22,978 bases of DNA from Oppiella nova. Taxonomy: Eukaryota; Arthropoda; Arachnida; Sarcoptiformes; Oppiidae. The stretch lies in NCBI GenBank assembly GCA_905397405.1, contig CAJPVJ010000467.1:1-22978 (forward strand), given 5' to 3'. Below are positions 1 to 10,502 of this stretch, piece after piece (the first letter of the stretch is position 1; every line of letters starts with the position of its first letter). Under the pieces are notes generated by a model. The model ran no database searches and had not been told where the DNA came from. It saw only the letters and a list, made by a program, of their open reading frames with translations. Position numbers and translations under genes: made by a program.

Positions 1-13
1 ATTTGATGCAATA

Positions 14-1843
14 ATGTGTTTGTCTGAAGAAGTGGTGGAAGTGATGGATCTAATGATACTCTATGGCAGCGAAACGGGAAACAGTGAAGAACTGGCAAAA
101 CGGATCGGACGACAGGCCATCGACCGGTCGATTAGAGTCCGAGTGATGGCTTGCGATGAATACAATGTCTCGCAATTGATTGACGAGAAGATAGTTTTGT
201 TGATCGTCTCGACGACGGGTGTCGGAGAAGAACCCAATAATATGAAGAACTTCTGGAACTTTATTCGACGACGAGATCTGCCGAACGACTCGTTGTGTTC
301 GGTGTTTGTGTCGGTCATAGGTTTCGGTGACTCTTCGTATGAAAGATTCAATTTTGTGGCCAAAAAATTGCACAAAAGAGTGTTGGCTTTGGGCGCTAAA
401 CCTTTCATGGATCTGGTCTTAGGTGATGAACAGCACGATTGCGGACCAAATGCTGTCATTGATCCGTGGCTTCAAGTCTTCTGGAGTAGAGTCTGTGAAT
501 TGCTTTCTCTTTCACCCGATTTATCGCAAATCCAAGACTCGGACCAACTCTTTAGCCCCAGTTTTAAAGTGAATTTTGTGGACAAAAAGTGGGAACAAAG
601 TTATAAAAATAATTTCCAAGAAATGCATCAAACGGTTCAACACTTCCACAAACATAATCCATATTTGGCTAAAGTATTGTCTAATGAGAGGATTACTTCC
701 GAAGATCACTTCCAAGACGTACGACATATTAAACTAGAAGTAAATGACACAAAATTGAGTTATGGTTTGGGAGACGTCTGTTGTATTAAACCGCAAAACA
801 GTGACCTAAATATCAATAGGTTTCTAAGTCTTTTGAATTTAAATAAAGACATGTATTTCACTCTCGAGAAGAATGAACACAATTGGTTGAGTGAGTCCTC
901 ATACTATAACAATCTTCCGAAGCCCTGTTCCGTCTTAACACTCGTCACGGAATATATGGACATTCAGTCGATCCCAAAGCCATCATTCTTTGATCTCTTT
1001 TATCGGTTCAGTGATAATGATTTGGAAAAAGAGAAACTCAAACAATTCGCCCAAAATAGCACATCCGATGACTTATACGAGTACTGCAATCGTCCCAAAA
1101 GGAATATTCTGGAAGTGCTCACCGACTTTCCCCACACAACCGCTCGCATAACATTTCAATATCTCTTTGACTTGATTCCAGCCATTAATCCGAGATATTT
1201 CTCAATCGCCTCTTCAATGAATGTCTATCCAAATGAATTGCATTTATTGGTTGCAGTCGTTCACTATAAGACACGACTCAAAGATCCCAGACTTGGCCTC
1301 TGTTCCAATTGGTTAGCAAATCAGTTGCCGTCCAAGAACTCCAATGTTCCCATTTATATCAAGAAAGGCACCTTCAGATTAGCGCCCGACTCAGCCCCCA
1401 TCATAATGATAGGCCCGGGAACAGGTGTCGCCCCTTTTAGGGCTTTCATTGGAGATCGGGCTCTGAAAAAGATTTCCAATAACTTCTTATTCTTCGGCTG
1501 TCGTTATCGAAAGTCTGACTTCTATTTTGAAGAGGAATGGAAACGATTTAACGAAAACGGGTTTTTGGACTTTTTTAGCGCATTTTCCAGAGATTCTGAT
1601 CAAAAGGTTTACGTCCAGAATATTCTTTGGCAACAAAAAGATCTTGTCTTTGAATTGATTCATCACAAGAATGCTTTGGTTTATGTCTCCGGAAATGCCA
1701 AACAAATGCCAAAACAAGTGAGAGAAACGATTTGCGATATATTTAAGGACAGAATGGGTGGACAACCAGACAGTAAAGAGACGGAACTACTGGTTAATAG
1801 ACTGGAACTTAGAGGAAGAATACAATACGAATGTTGGTCTTAA
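14..1843 (+). CDS. NDOR1: NADPH-dependent diflavin oxidoreductase 1 (Tah18-like), single exon
   Basis: This flavoprotein passes electrons from NADPH through FAD and FMN to anamorsin/Dre2 for cytosolic Fe-S cluster assembly (family knowledge). The 609-residue frame starts with an N-terminal flavodoxin domain (GSETGNSEE, then NNMKNFWNFI and GFGDSSYERFNFVAKKLH). A FAD-binding region follows with PRYFSIASS near residue 395. The C-terminal NADP-binding domain has GPGTGVAPFRAF, FFGCRYRKSDFYFEEEW and VYVSGNAKQMP. Length matches the family (about 600 residues). The first ATG in the window is at 14, but the ATG at 44 begins immediately before the conserved flavodoxin strand (MDLMILYGSETG) and is the likelier start. 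The frame is open to the window edge, so an upstream exon cannot be excluded. It converges on the SMIM8-like gene, with 70 bp between the stop codons, and an AATAAA lies at 1894. There are no introns, unlike its neighbours. Identification is firm. Confidence 0.95.
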   Translation: MCLSEEVVEVMDLMILYGSETGNSEELAKRIGRQAIDRSIRVRVMACDEYNVSQLIDEKIVLLIVSTTGVGEEPNNMKNFWNFIRRRDLPNDSLCSVFVSVIGFGDSSYERFNFVAKKLHKRVLALGAKPFMDLVLGDEQHDCGPNAVIDPWLQVFWSRVCELLSLSPDLSQIQDSDQLFSPSFKVNFVDKKWEQSYKNNFQEMHQTVQHFHKHNPYLAKVLSNERITSEDHFQDVRHIKLEVNDTKLSYGLGDVCCIKPQNSDLNINRFLSLLNLNKDMYFTLEKNEHNWLSESSYYNNLPKPCSVLTLVTEYMDIQSIPKPSFFDLFYRFSDNDLEKEKLKQFAQNSTSDDLYEYCNRPKRNILEVLTDFPHTTARITFQYLFDLIPAINPRYFSIASSMNVYPNELHLLVAVVHYKTRLKDPRLGLCSNWLANQLPSKNSNVPIYIKKGTFRLAPDSAPIIMIGPGTGVAPFRAFIGDRALKKISNNFLFFGCRYRKSDFYFEEEWKRFNENGFLDFFSAFSRDSDQKVYVQNILWQQKDLVFELIHHKNALVYVSGNAKQMPKQVRETICDIFKDRMGGQPDSKETELLVNRLELRGRIQYECWS

Positions 1844-1893
1844 AGATTTGTTTAACTTATAAATAATATTGAATTTAATTAAATTTTATAACA

Positions 1894-1899
1894 AATAAA
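1894..1899 (+). promoter_or_regulatory. Probable polyadenylation signal of NDOR1
   Basis: A canonical AATAAA lies about 50 nt after the NDOR1 stop codon, inside the short convergent gap before the SMIM8-like stop codon. On the opposite strand, ATTAAA (1874-1879) lies about 35 nt past the SMIM8-like stop. The two 3' ends therefore probably overlap. Confidence 0.5.
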
Positions 1900-1913
1900 A
1901 TGATTGAATGAAT

Positions 1914-2475
1914 TCATTGCCACTTGGATTGTCTTCGTTGTATGGTTTGTGTCTCATCTTCATTGAGTGCGATATAAGTGGAGGGATCAGCTCTGGCCTT
2001 ATAATTCATATAAAAAATATATCCGAAACACAGGGTTAGGGCACAGACACCGGCACTCATGGCATACTTGTTCTGATGGCACACACGACAAGACGATTAG
2101 ACTTTTCACAAAATGATAAGTCATTCAAATTTACCGGTTTTACAAACAGCTCGAAGTTGACCACCCGGAACACATTGGTCGCACCCATCGATCTGATCCC
2201 ATCACCTTTCGGCTCAACTCTAAGCAACAAATGATTACTTTCTACTAATTGTCATCAAATAAATACAGACATAACGGTAAGCGGTATCTCATTAACCGGT
2301 AAACATTAGTTTGAAACTTTTAATCAATAAAATAATGTATTGTTTATTTGGATTAATTGTCATTTGTTTTAATCACTAATTGAACTCATTTTAAGGATAA
2401 CTAATGGACAGTAACTATAGATAGAGACCGGCTTTGAATGGGCTGTCCTTTCGGTGGTTCTCTCTTATCGGACAT
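1914..2475 (-). CDS. SMIM8: SMIM8-like small single-pass membrane protein, 3 exons
   Basis: I reconstructed this by hand. Exon 1 is 2475-2429 (MSDKREPPKGQPIQS), exon 2 is 2219-2135, exon 3 is 2072-1914. Introns are 209 and 62 nt. The phases fit and the protein is 96 residues, against about 97 for vertebrate SMIM8. The conserved core is visible: FRVVNFELFVKP, then NKYAMSAG, a hydrophobic helix (VCALTLCFGYIFYM), and the C-terminal signature RRQSKW just before the stop. SMIM8 is a conserved metazoan small integral membrane protein of unclear function; I assign none. The first donor (GTCTCT) is weak, so the exon 1/exon 2 junction is the least certain part. The gene converges on NDOR1 and lies head-to-head with the NSD gene about 820 bp away. 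Confidence 0.85.
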
Positions 2476-3295
2476 CTCTTGTGAACGCAAAGCAAATCTA
2501 ATGTGAATGTGAGGCAGAAAAAGATGATTAGTTTTGGTGACAATTACTCATTACAATGAATTGATAATTGATTGCAAATGATAAGCATGGTAGTATTACT
2601 GTATGTGATATACCGGTAATGGCCTAGATGTGAAGGTAGGGTCACTTGAACGGCAAAACAGTGCAAATTGTTATGAAAGTTTGGGCAACAGTTTCACAGT
2701 GAAAATGTTCAGTCAGTGAACAGTGTGTGCAGTGTTTGCAGCGTTTGGTGAGTGAAGGGAAGGCAATGGCATTGAAGGCAACGGCTATGCAGTGAGTCTG
2801 TGGTGAGCGGTGTGTGCGATGACAGGTAGTGAAGCCAACACACAGTCAGTCATGTCGTGTGTCGAGCACTGACTCCTTGGAGTGTTCGCCACTTTTGTCC
2901 GCTTTTTGGCACTAAGTCTGTGCTGTGCTTACAGTTAGCCTTAGATTGAGGTTGAATTTGGCATTCAATTAGCAATTAGTTGTCATTATGAGTGCCATTC
3001 AGTGACCACGAATTGATCCACGAATTGATCCACTCATTCATGTATTGTCTGCAGTGACGAGTGAACCCAACCCACAGTCACACCATTGAGGCAACAGTTT
3101 ATGAATTAGTGAATCCAGAGTCAAGACTATTGGTTGGACTCTCATTCCCAGCCATTGCTGCCATTTCTGTGACCCAAACACCATTCATCACCACTCAGTC
3201 ACTTCCAGTGAGTCTCACATCTCTGTACCATTTGATCCACTCTTGCCATTCACTCGCAAATCAGTGATTCAATTGTCAACACATTGTCTGCAGTA
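2476..3295. promoter_or_regulatory. Intergenic promoter/5'-UTR region between SMIM8-like and NSD genes, rich in CAGTG/TCAGT words
   Basis: I see no credible coding sequence in this divergent interval. From about 2680 the plus strand is crowded with CAGTG, CAGTC and TCAGT words. TCAGT is the arthropod initiator consensus, so this may be a dispersed start region, but the density could equally be simple compositional bias. TGTCTGCAG occurs at 3047-3055 and 3285-3293 and resembles a splice acceptor. The second copy ends 2 nt before the NSD start codon, so NSD probably has a 5'-UTR intron. Confidence 0.4.
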
Positions 3296-6200
3296 ATGGA
3301 GACAACTATTACTGTGACATCAAATGACACGAAATCTGCCGAAGAATCGGACGAAGCGATAGTGAAAGAGAGCGGCGAACAAGACCTGAAGGATGAGACG
3401 ATCCCTCCAGAGACCAACTCTGAGCCACCGGCGCCTCAAACAAAGTTCACACAATTGGTTGACTTGGACTCAACTGTCACTTCAAATGTGGTCTCAGATC
3501 TGAACCACAAATCGACAGATAATGAGAAGTCCGCCGAAAATGGTTTAAACGAAAATGGAGTGAAAGAAGTGAACACTTTGGGTGAGTTAACAGCAAATGC
3601 AGAGGAATTGCCGAACGGATCAGTTGTTACGCCGAAAGTGACTCGAAGTAAACGAAGTAGTATTCAGTTGACGACAAACACACCGATTGAGTCCAAAAGT
3701 GATGACAAACCGAGTGAACAGAACTCAGAGCAAAGATTGACGCGAAGCCGATACGGAAGACTACAAAAGGCAAAGACACCGAATCCAGAGATGATTACAT
3801 ATGACGTGAAGAGGAGGTCTTCATTGAAGAGCAGTGAGGCCTCCGAGACATCGGCCGCTGAGACGCCGCTTAAGAGAGAAACTAAGACCAGAGGCGCCGA
3901 TAAAACGAAGACTGATTTGAATGAATCGACTCCTGGTTTGAGAAAATCCAAACGAAGAACATCTGAGTCACCGCTTAAGAGCACCAAAAAGAGAAGATCT
4001 AATAAATTGGATTCAGTTATCGATCAAATCAAGAGTAAGTCCAACGATACGGAAACCAAGACTCCGACGACGTCTTCAAAGAAAAAGACAAACAAAGAGT
4101 CTGTGCCTCAGAAGAAGTGCATTGAACTGACGGGTGACTCGATGTCGACAATAGTTGACCGACACGTGCTTATAACGATTCCCCCTCAAGAGGGCGAGTA
4201 TAGTGTCGGTGACCTCATATGGGCGAAGGTGTCGGGCTATCCCTGGTGGCCGTGTATGGTCTCACTCGACCCCATCACTGCTCTCTATTCGAAAATTTCA
4301 GGTAATTTTTGTTTTCATTTTGGTTTCACTTAAATGTGTATTAAAGGGTAATATGTTTGTTAGGAATGAGTTACAAAGCCGGACGCGTATATCACGTCCA
4401 GTACTTCGGACCGCAAGCGCTGCGGGGCTGGACTTCTGTGGGACAAGTGATGCCTTTTGAAGGCAGAGATAAATACTTAGAGAAAGTGGAGTCAATGAAA
4501 GAGAGTTCACCGAAAGCACAAACGGCTAAAATTGCTGCGAAATATGCTATAAAAGCGAGTCTTAAGAAACAATGGGACCAATCGGTGGATGAGGCGGAAG
4601 ATGCGGCCAAACTGGCCACAGAAGAGAGGGTCAGAAGCCTTACGTTTGAATACATTCTCTCTTCTAAAGTGAATTTAAGACGAAAACTGGAAAATTCTTT
4701 TGGAGAAGGAATGGATTCTAAGCGCAAAAAGCTTAACAGTTCTCCAGAAGACATCTACGACTTCGATGACGACGAGGCGTCCATTAATGTCTCGCAATCA
4801 ACGCCTGGACTAATGTGGAGAAAACGCGTCCAAAAGGGAGAGTTTGCCACTTATGTGGACCGACACTACAAAACTGTTGAATCGGAAAATCCCGGCGCAA
4901 ACCCACAGGAAGTGAATGAAATGCTTCAAAGACGATGGGATCTACTCGGAGATGACTTGAGGGCGCTCTACACCGACAGAAAGTTCGCGCCAACCAATGA
5001 TAGCGAATCTCTTGCTGTCTCTACTCCTAAATCCGTGGCATTAAATAAACCGAAATCCGATTCTAAACCCAAAAGCAATAGAAAATCGAAACGAAATTCA
5101 GAGAAAGTTAGTGAAAAGGCTGCGAGCGATGGCAGCGATTGTGAGGGAAATCTAGTTATATCTGAGAGTCCCGTTAAAAAAGCTTCGCCTAAAAAGACAC
5201 CAAAACCTGAACCCAAGTCCAATGGACAGCCGGTTAAGGCATTAAATTCGGTGAAAAAGTCTGAACCGAAAGCTTCTCAAAAGAAGAAAACTCCCAAAAA
5301 ACCAGTCGTTGCGACTCCGAAGTCGTCGAAGAAGTCAACCGAAAAGACTGTTAAAGAGAACGGTATCAATGAGAAGACCGTTGCCAACAGCGACCCCTCT
5401 CTCGTCCACTTTGGGATCGACTATTTGGATGAGTTTACGAGCAGTGAAGACACGAGTTCTACATCAGAACCAGAAGCTGTCGACGGCGTTAAGATTTGTA
5501 TCGATAAGTTTTGTGTGGTTTGCAACGATTCTGAAGACGCGGATTCATTGATGACTTGTCAGGGAAGTTGTCTTCAGATGTTTCACCGAAAGTGCTCTAA
5601 ATATGAAGGAATTGATAATCAATTCAAATGCACTGAATGTCAAACAGGTATTTCAGATTATAGAGTACTGTTTAGACTCTAAATAATAAAAATGTTTAAA
5701 TTCCAGGAAAACATAGATGTTTTGTTTGTAAGAGCGCTGATAACAAGGATGAGAAAGAGCCCCAGAAGTGCAATGACAGCAAATGTGGCAAATATTACCA
5801 CATCAGTTGTCTGGAGAAGGGATTTCCCGTGAAATTGTCGGAATCGAAGGACAGTTTCATTTGTCCGCTTCATTTCTGCCTTAACTGTCATATTGAGAGT
5901 CAAAACGACAAAGAGTTCCGTCCAAGTCGTCGACGTTTAGTTAAATGCATATCTTGTCCCACGGCTTACCATTTGGGTGACTATTGCATCGCTGCTGGAA
6001 CTGTTCAGGTGTCGCAGAATTACGTCATTTGTCCCGATCATCACGAGAAGAGGAAGAAAGACAGACACGTGAACGTCAACTACTGCTTCTCATGTCTCAC
6101 AGGTTTGTATTGGTTTTACTTTTACTCTAATTATATGATTGCTTTAACACAAGTGTTGTACTCTAATAGGCGGTCAACTAATATGTTGCGAGTCGTGTCC

Positions 6201-8050
6201 GTCGGCCTTTCACACCACTTGTTTGGACTATAGCTTAGATCCCGACTCCAACTTCTACTGCACTGATTGCACGTCACGAAAGCCTTTACATTATGGAGAC
6301 ATAGTTTGGGTGAAACTAGGCTTCTATAGGTGGTGGCCGGGAAAGGTGTCGCACCCAAAGCAAGTGCCCGACAATGTCATGAAACTCCCTCATGGGGTCG
6401 GAGAGTTTCCCGTCTACTTCTTTGGATCGCATGACTACTATTGGGTGCACAGGGGACGGGTGTTCCTGTTTATGGAGGGCGACAACAAAGCCGTCGTTGC
6501 GAGCGGTGGCGGAAAGAAGAACAACAAATCTCTACTGAAAACATTCAAATTAGGTTTGAACTCATTTTCCTAACATGTTATACAGTATTAGTTTTAGTTA
6601 TTTCTTATGAATGGATTCAATTGTCTTAATAGCGACTGAAGAGGCCGCCGAACACTTCAAGGGATGGCAGGAGTCGAAGGTTGCCATAAGGAGAGCAATG
6701 GCTGCCAATAAGCCGCCGCCCTATACACACATTAGAGTGAGTTTTGTGTTCAGTATTTGATTCTCCAAAGTGTGTAACGAATTGTGTTTTTAGTCCAACA
6801 AAGCGGTGGGACTTAGAGTCCAGATCACGAATTCAGACGAATCACAGATCAGTTTATGTGAATGTAAAGTGAAGAACGATATGTCTTGTAATGACGAGAA
6901 CTGCATCAACAGAGCCCTTATGGTTGAATGCGATCCCAAACTGTGTAGCGCCGGCGATAAGTGCAGAAATCAGAGGTTCAAAAAGAGAGAGTACTCGGCC
7001 AGTAAGCCATTCAAGACTGAGTCGGCCGGTTGGGGGCTGAAAGCAGAGGAGGACATCAAAAAGGGTCAGTTTGTCATCGAATACGTCGGCGAACTGATCG
7101 ATGAGGAGGAATGCGAGCGAAGACTGAAAGCAATGGGAGATAACAGTCAATCGAACTTTTATTTCCTGACCATTGATAAGGAGAAGATCATCGACGCCGG
7201 ACCCAAAGGCAATTTGGCCCGATTTATGAACCACTCGTGTCAACCCAACTGCGAGACCCAGAAATGGATGGTCAACGGCGCCACTCGTGTCGGCCTCTTC
7301 GCCGTCTGCGACATTCCCACCGGAACTGAGCTGACCTTCAATTATAATCTCGATTGTCGTGGAAACGAGAAAACCAAATGCATCTGCGGTTCAACCAATT
7401 GTTCCGGTTTTATAGGCGTTCGCCCCAAAGTGGACGACAATAGCCGCAAGAGTGCGCCCAACGGACACCCAATCAAGAAGAAGAAGAAGAGGAACGAGAA
7501 GAAGCACTTCAGTAGTATGCATGACGACGAGTGCTTCACTTGCGGTGAGGGCGGAGACCTCGTTATGTGCGACCGCAAAGGGTGTCCCAAATCGTATCAC
7601 TTGGAATGCCTAAAACTCGGACAAACACCGAAAGGCAAATGGGAATGCCCCCGTCATTTCTGCGACACGTGCGGCAAACCTGCGACCGCTCTGTGCGAGT
7701 ACTGTCCCAACTCGCTCTGCAAAGAACACGCCATTCCATCCAAACTAACAGTAATTTATCACTTAATTGTTGTTTCACTTAAAATCTCATGAATACTATT
7801 TCGACAGCAATTACCCGATGGAAGACTTCTTTGTTCGGATCACACTAATGAAGACATGACTAATGGACTCATGGAATCACAACTCAATAATACTGACAAC
7901 GAGGTCGAGAACTTGAGGAATGAGAGCATTGCTGAGGAGACTCCAGAACAGGACAAATCATCGCTCGTTTTGGACACCTCTTCGGACATCATTTCGGAGA
8001 CGATTCCCAAGAATGAGAGTGAAAGTCAAGAACCAGTACTTGATTTGTAG
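3296..8050 (+). CDS. NSD: NSD-family histone H3K36 methyltransferase, 7 coding exons
   Basis: This predicted nuclear enzyme methylates H3 lysine 36 using S-adenosylmethionine (family knowledge). Exons are 3296-4301, 4364-5647, 5707-6102, 6170-6553, 6633-6736, 6794-7750 and 7808-8050; all phases fit, giving 1457 residues. Domain order: disordered Lys/Ser/Glu-rich N-terminus; PWWP1 ([10 protein letters not shown], about 300-375); HMG-box-like segment (about 482-545); three PHD-type zinc modules (about 714-895); a fourth PHD (895-945); PWWP2 (YRWWPGKV, about 945-1020); AWS (1073-1120); SET (1122-1245) with [18 protein letters not shown] and ELTFNYN; post-[13 protein letters not shown]; then PHD5 and a C5HCH finger completed in the last exon by LLCSDH. 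This is the full NSD1/2/3 order, and the HMG box makes it most like vertebrate NSD2. The catalytic motifs are intact. The first ATG after the acceptor-like TGTCTGCAG is used as start. Introns are 57-79 nt. Confidence 0.95.
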
Positions 8051-8525
8051 CGAAAATACATTTATACCGTAATTTAAAACATTCACCGATTTATTCAAAC
8101 CGTCATAAAAAGAACTAATGAATTGATATATTGACGCAAAAATGCTTTAATTTTTGAATAACATTCGTTAAAATGTTACTTTATTTGACGAAATGTATTG
8201 TTAACTAAACGTTGAATGCTTTTTCATTGATTGATTGATTTAACATAAATTATTTCTCGTTTAGAGTTTGAATAACTTTTAAATTAATTATATAATATAT
8301 ACAGTATATAAGATTTTGTCAAACATTTTAACTTTTTATACAGAAATTCACAACAATTTAAAAGTTGCACAAAATTTCAAACTTTTATTCATTCAAACAA
8401 AACTCCAATACTTTATTGGAATTCATTTTTTATGCATTAGTTATATATATTTGGGTACAAATTATTTGAACGCATTATTATCTAATAAAACATGTTTTAC
8501 TTATAAAACCAAATTGTATGTCATT
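8051..8525. other. AT-rich convergent intergenic region (3' ends of NSD and PEBP genes)
   Basis: There is no coding signal. The region holds the two facing 3' UTRs. On the minus strand, AATAAA (8412-8417, about 110 nt past the PEBP stop) is a plausible PEBP poly(A) signal, and another lies at 8384-8389. I found no canonical AATAAA close after the NSD stop on the plus strand. Confidence 0.5.
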
Positions 8526-9802
8526 TTAGTCGCCACTCAACTGCTCGTATAGTTTGGGCACATAATCATCCCATTGGGCCTAAAGTGTAAGTATTTGTCA
8601 GTAATTTGTAAAATGAGTTGCAATTCAATGATTGTATACCTGATAGAAGTTGCCTGATATGGGTTCACCTAAATTGTATTTCTTTGCGAAGTTACGGATC
8701 TTAAACTGACACACAGTTAACACATTAATAGACTGCCGTCAAGAGCACTAAGTCATGGCATACCTGTCCACGTCCTTCGCCCGATCTGTTGCTTAGTTTG
8801 GGCTCATCGGGAGTCAGTCTATTGGGCTGTTTATACACCAACAGGACATACCTGTGAAGTCCGGTTCCTATGAATACAATGAATCACTTTAATGAGTAGA
8901 GCCTATGAGTGACTCGTGGACAACCTTTGGGAGGACCTGATCCCACGTATTCCGAGAGCACATCTCCCTTAGCGATGTTATTCTCGGGGATATTGACGAC
9001 CAGCCAGTGATGCCATTCCCTGTATTTGGGGAGTTGACGACTGGGCGCATCCGGGTCTGTCATACACAGTGTGTACAATGCATGAGCATCTGTCGGCCAC
9101 TTCACCACCGATGGGATGTCCTTCACTTGAGTCGGTGTCAACTCATTGCCCAACTGTTGCCAAACACAACATTACAGTTAGACTTATCTTATCACACGTT
9201 GCCATCGATTATCACATTCAAGGCCTTCATTACATATTCATAGCTCTTATAATCATAACTAATGTCTACGAAATGTACTGACAGTTCAATCAAATCTAAA
9301 CAATGAAAGCAACAAACCTTTGGCTCAACATTTGACGGGTATTTCACCTGAAAATGCAATCAACGGTTAAATGGCATCAAATGGCGAATGTCTTAAGCAT
9401 ACCTCGAGGACATGTGGGGGTACGGAGTCGATGACATCGGGAACCACTGCGTGCTCCTCCATATTGCGACGAAGACTCACTGAACTGATGGCACGTATGC
9501 AGTGATACACGAGTGGTCTGACAATCAATCAAATGAGACAACAATCAGACAAATCACAGAAACCAGTGATCAAGTGATCAGTTATCAAGTGATCAGTGTT
9601 TGTGTGAAATGAGCGCAAACTGCAGTCAATGCCACCGCCAGAGCCCTCTCACAGACTCTGCGCGAAACTCATCACACATTCAATGCATTCAATGAATAGC
9701 CGTTTCATTGATTCAGTTATACCTGTCTTTCACTGCTATTCTCGCCAATGAATGGCACGCTTTGGACACAAGTGATGGTCGGATCAGGTATTTGATTAAC
9801 AT
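8526..9802 (-). CDS. Phosphatidylethanolamine-binding protein (PEBP) family member with N-terminal extension, 7 exons
   Basis: PEBPs bind anionic phospholipid head groups or kinases; vertebrate PEBP1 inhibits Raf (family knowledge). Exons from the 5' end: 9802-9723, 9517-9403, 9347-9318, 9153-8925, 8867-8764, 8705-8640, 8579-8526. Phases fit, giving 225 residues. The core begins at Met46 ([20 protein letters not shown]), with TPTQVK, the ligand-site motifs DPDAPSR and [26 protein letters not shown] and a C-terminal [14 protein letters not shown]. The 180-residue core has the usual PEBP length. The first 45 residues ([16 protein letters not shown]...) contain about nine basic residues and one acidic, with hydrophobic spacing, like a mitochondrial presequence. 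If translation started instead at Met46, an ordinary cytosolic PEBP would result. Exons 1-3 are repeated upstream (up to 10502); the copies nearest exon 4 are used here, but the 5' exons could be taken from another copy without changing the protein. Confidence 0.9.
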
Positions 9803-9840
9803 CTCAAAGGACTATACTTGAGATACAATGCAGAGTCAAT
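9293..9840. repeat. Direct repeat copy A: PEBP exons 1-3 region (proximal)
   Basis: This 548-bp segment carries PEBP exon 3, exon 2 and exon 1 (read on the minus strand) with their introns. It recurs immediately downstream as copy B (9838-10377), sharing three bases (AAT) at the junction. The copies differ by several substitutions and a net 8-bp length difference in intron 1. One difference, in exon 2, is synonymous (GTA against GTG, valine). Confidence 0.95.
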
Positions 9841-10377
9841 CTAAACAATGAAAGCAACAAACCTTTGGCTCAACATTTGACGGGTATTTCACCTGAAAAT
9901 GCAATCAACGGTTAAATGGCATCAAATGGCGAATGTCTTAAGCATACCTCGAGGACATGTGGGGGCACGGAGTCGATGACATCGGGAACCACTGCGTGCT
10001 CCTCCATATTGCGACGAAGACTCACTGAACTGATGGCACGTATGCAGTGATACACGAGTGGTCTGACAATCAATCAAATGAGACAACAATGAGACAAATC
10101 ACAGAAACCAGTGATTAGTGATCAAGTGATCAGTGTTTGTGTGAAATGAGCGCAAACTGCAGTCAATGCCACCGCCAGAGCCCTCTCACAGACTCTCCGC
10201 GAAACTCATCACACATTCAATGCATTCAATGAATAGCCGTTTCATTCATTCAGTTATACCTGTCTTTCACTGCTATTCTCGCCAATGAATGGCACGCTTT
10301 GGACACAAGTGATGGTCGGATCAGGTATTTGATTAACATCTCAAAGGACTATACTTGAGATATAATGCAGAGTCAAT
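9838..10377. repeat. Direct repeat copy B: PEBP exons 1-3 region (distal)
   Basis: This is a near-identical copy of 9293-9840. It contains intact exon 3 (9892-9863), exon 2 (10062-9948) and exon 1 (10339-10260) on the minus strand, with the splice sites preserved and the same protein encoded. The divergence of roughly 1-2% plus a small indel is what two alleles of one locus could show. Confidence 0.95.
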
Positions 10378-10502
10378 TCAGTTATACCTGTCTTTCACTG
10401 CTATTCTCGCCAATGAATGGCACGCTTTGGACACAAGTGATGGTCGGATCAGGTATTTGATTAACATCTCAAAGGACTATACTTGAGATACAATGCAGAG
10501 TC
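10376..10502. repeat. Partial third copy C: 127 bp containing PEBP exon 1
   Basis: This 127-bp segment includes a complete exon 1 (10467-10388, minus strand). It matches copy B 10248-10374 with one mismatch (10363 against 10491) and matches copy A 9711-9837 exactly. A single A (10375) separates it from the copy-B match. Unique sequence begins at 10503, so if all copies are real, copy C is the only one next to non-repeated upstream DNA. Confidence 0.95.

Noticed and set aside
3061-3267. 68-residue plus-strand reading frame upstream of NSD
   Set aside because: It is composed of the CAGT/CATT-rich words of the non-coding region, has no domain, and ends before the NSD start.
6794-7750. SET2 or ASH1-type methyltransferase instead of NSD
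   Set aside because: Two PWWP domains, the PHD array and the post-SET PHD plus C5HCH finger are specific to NSD proteins.
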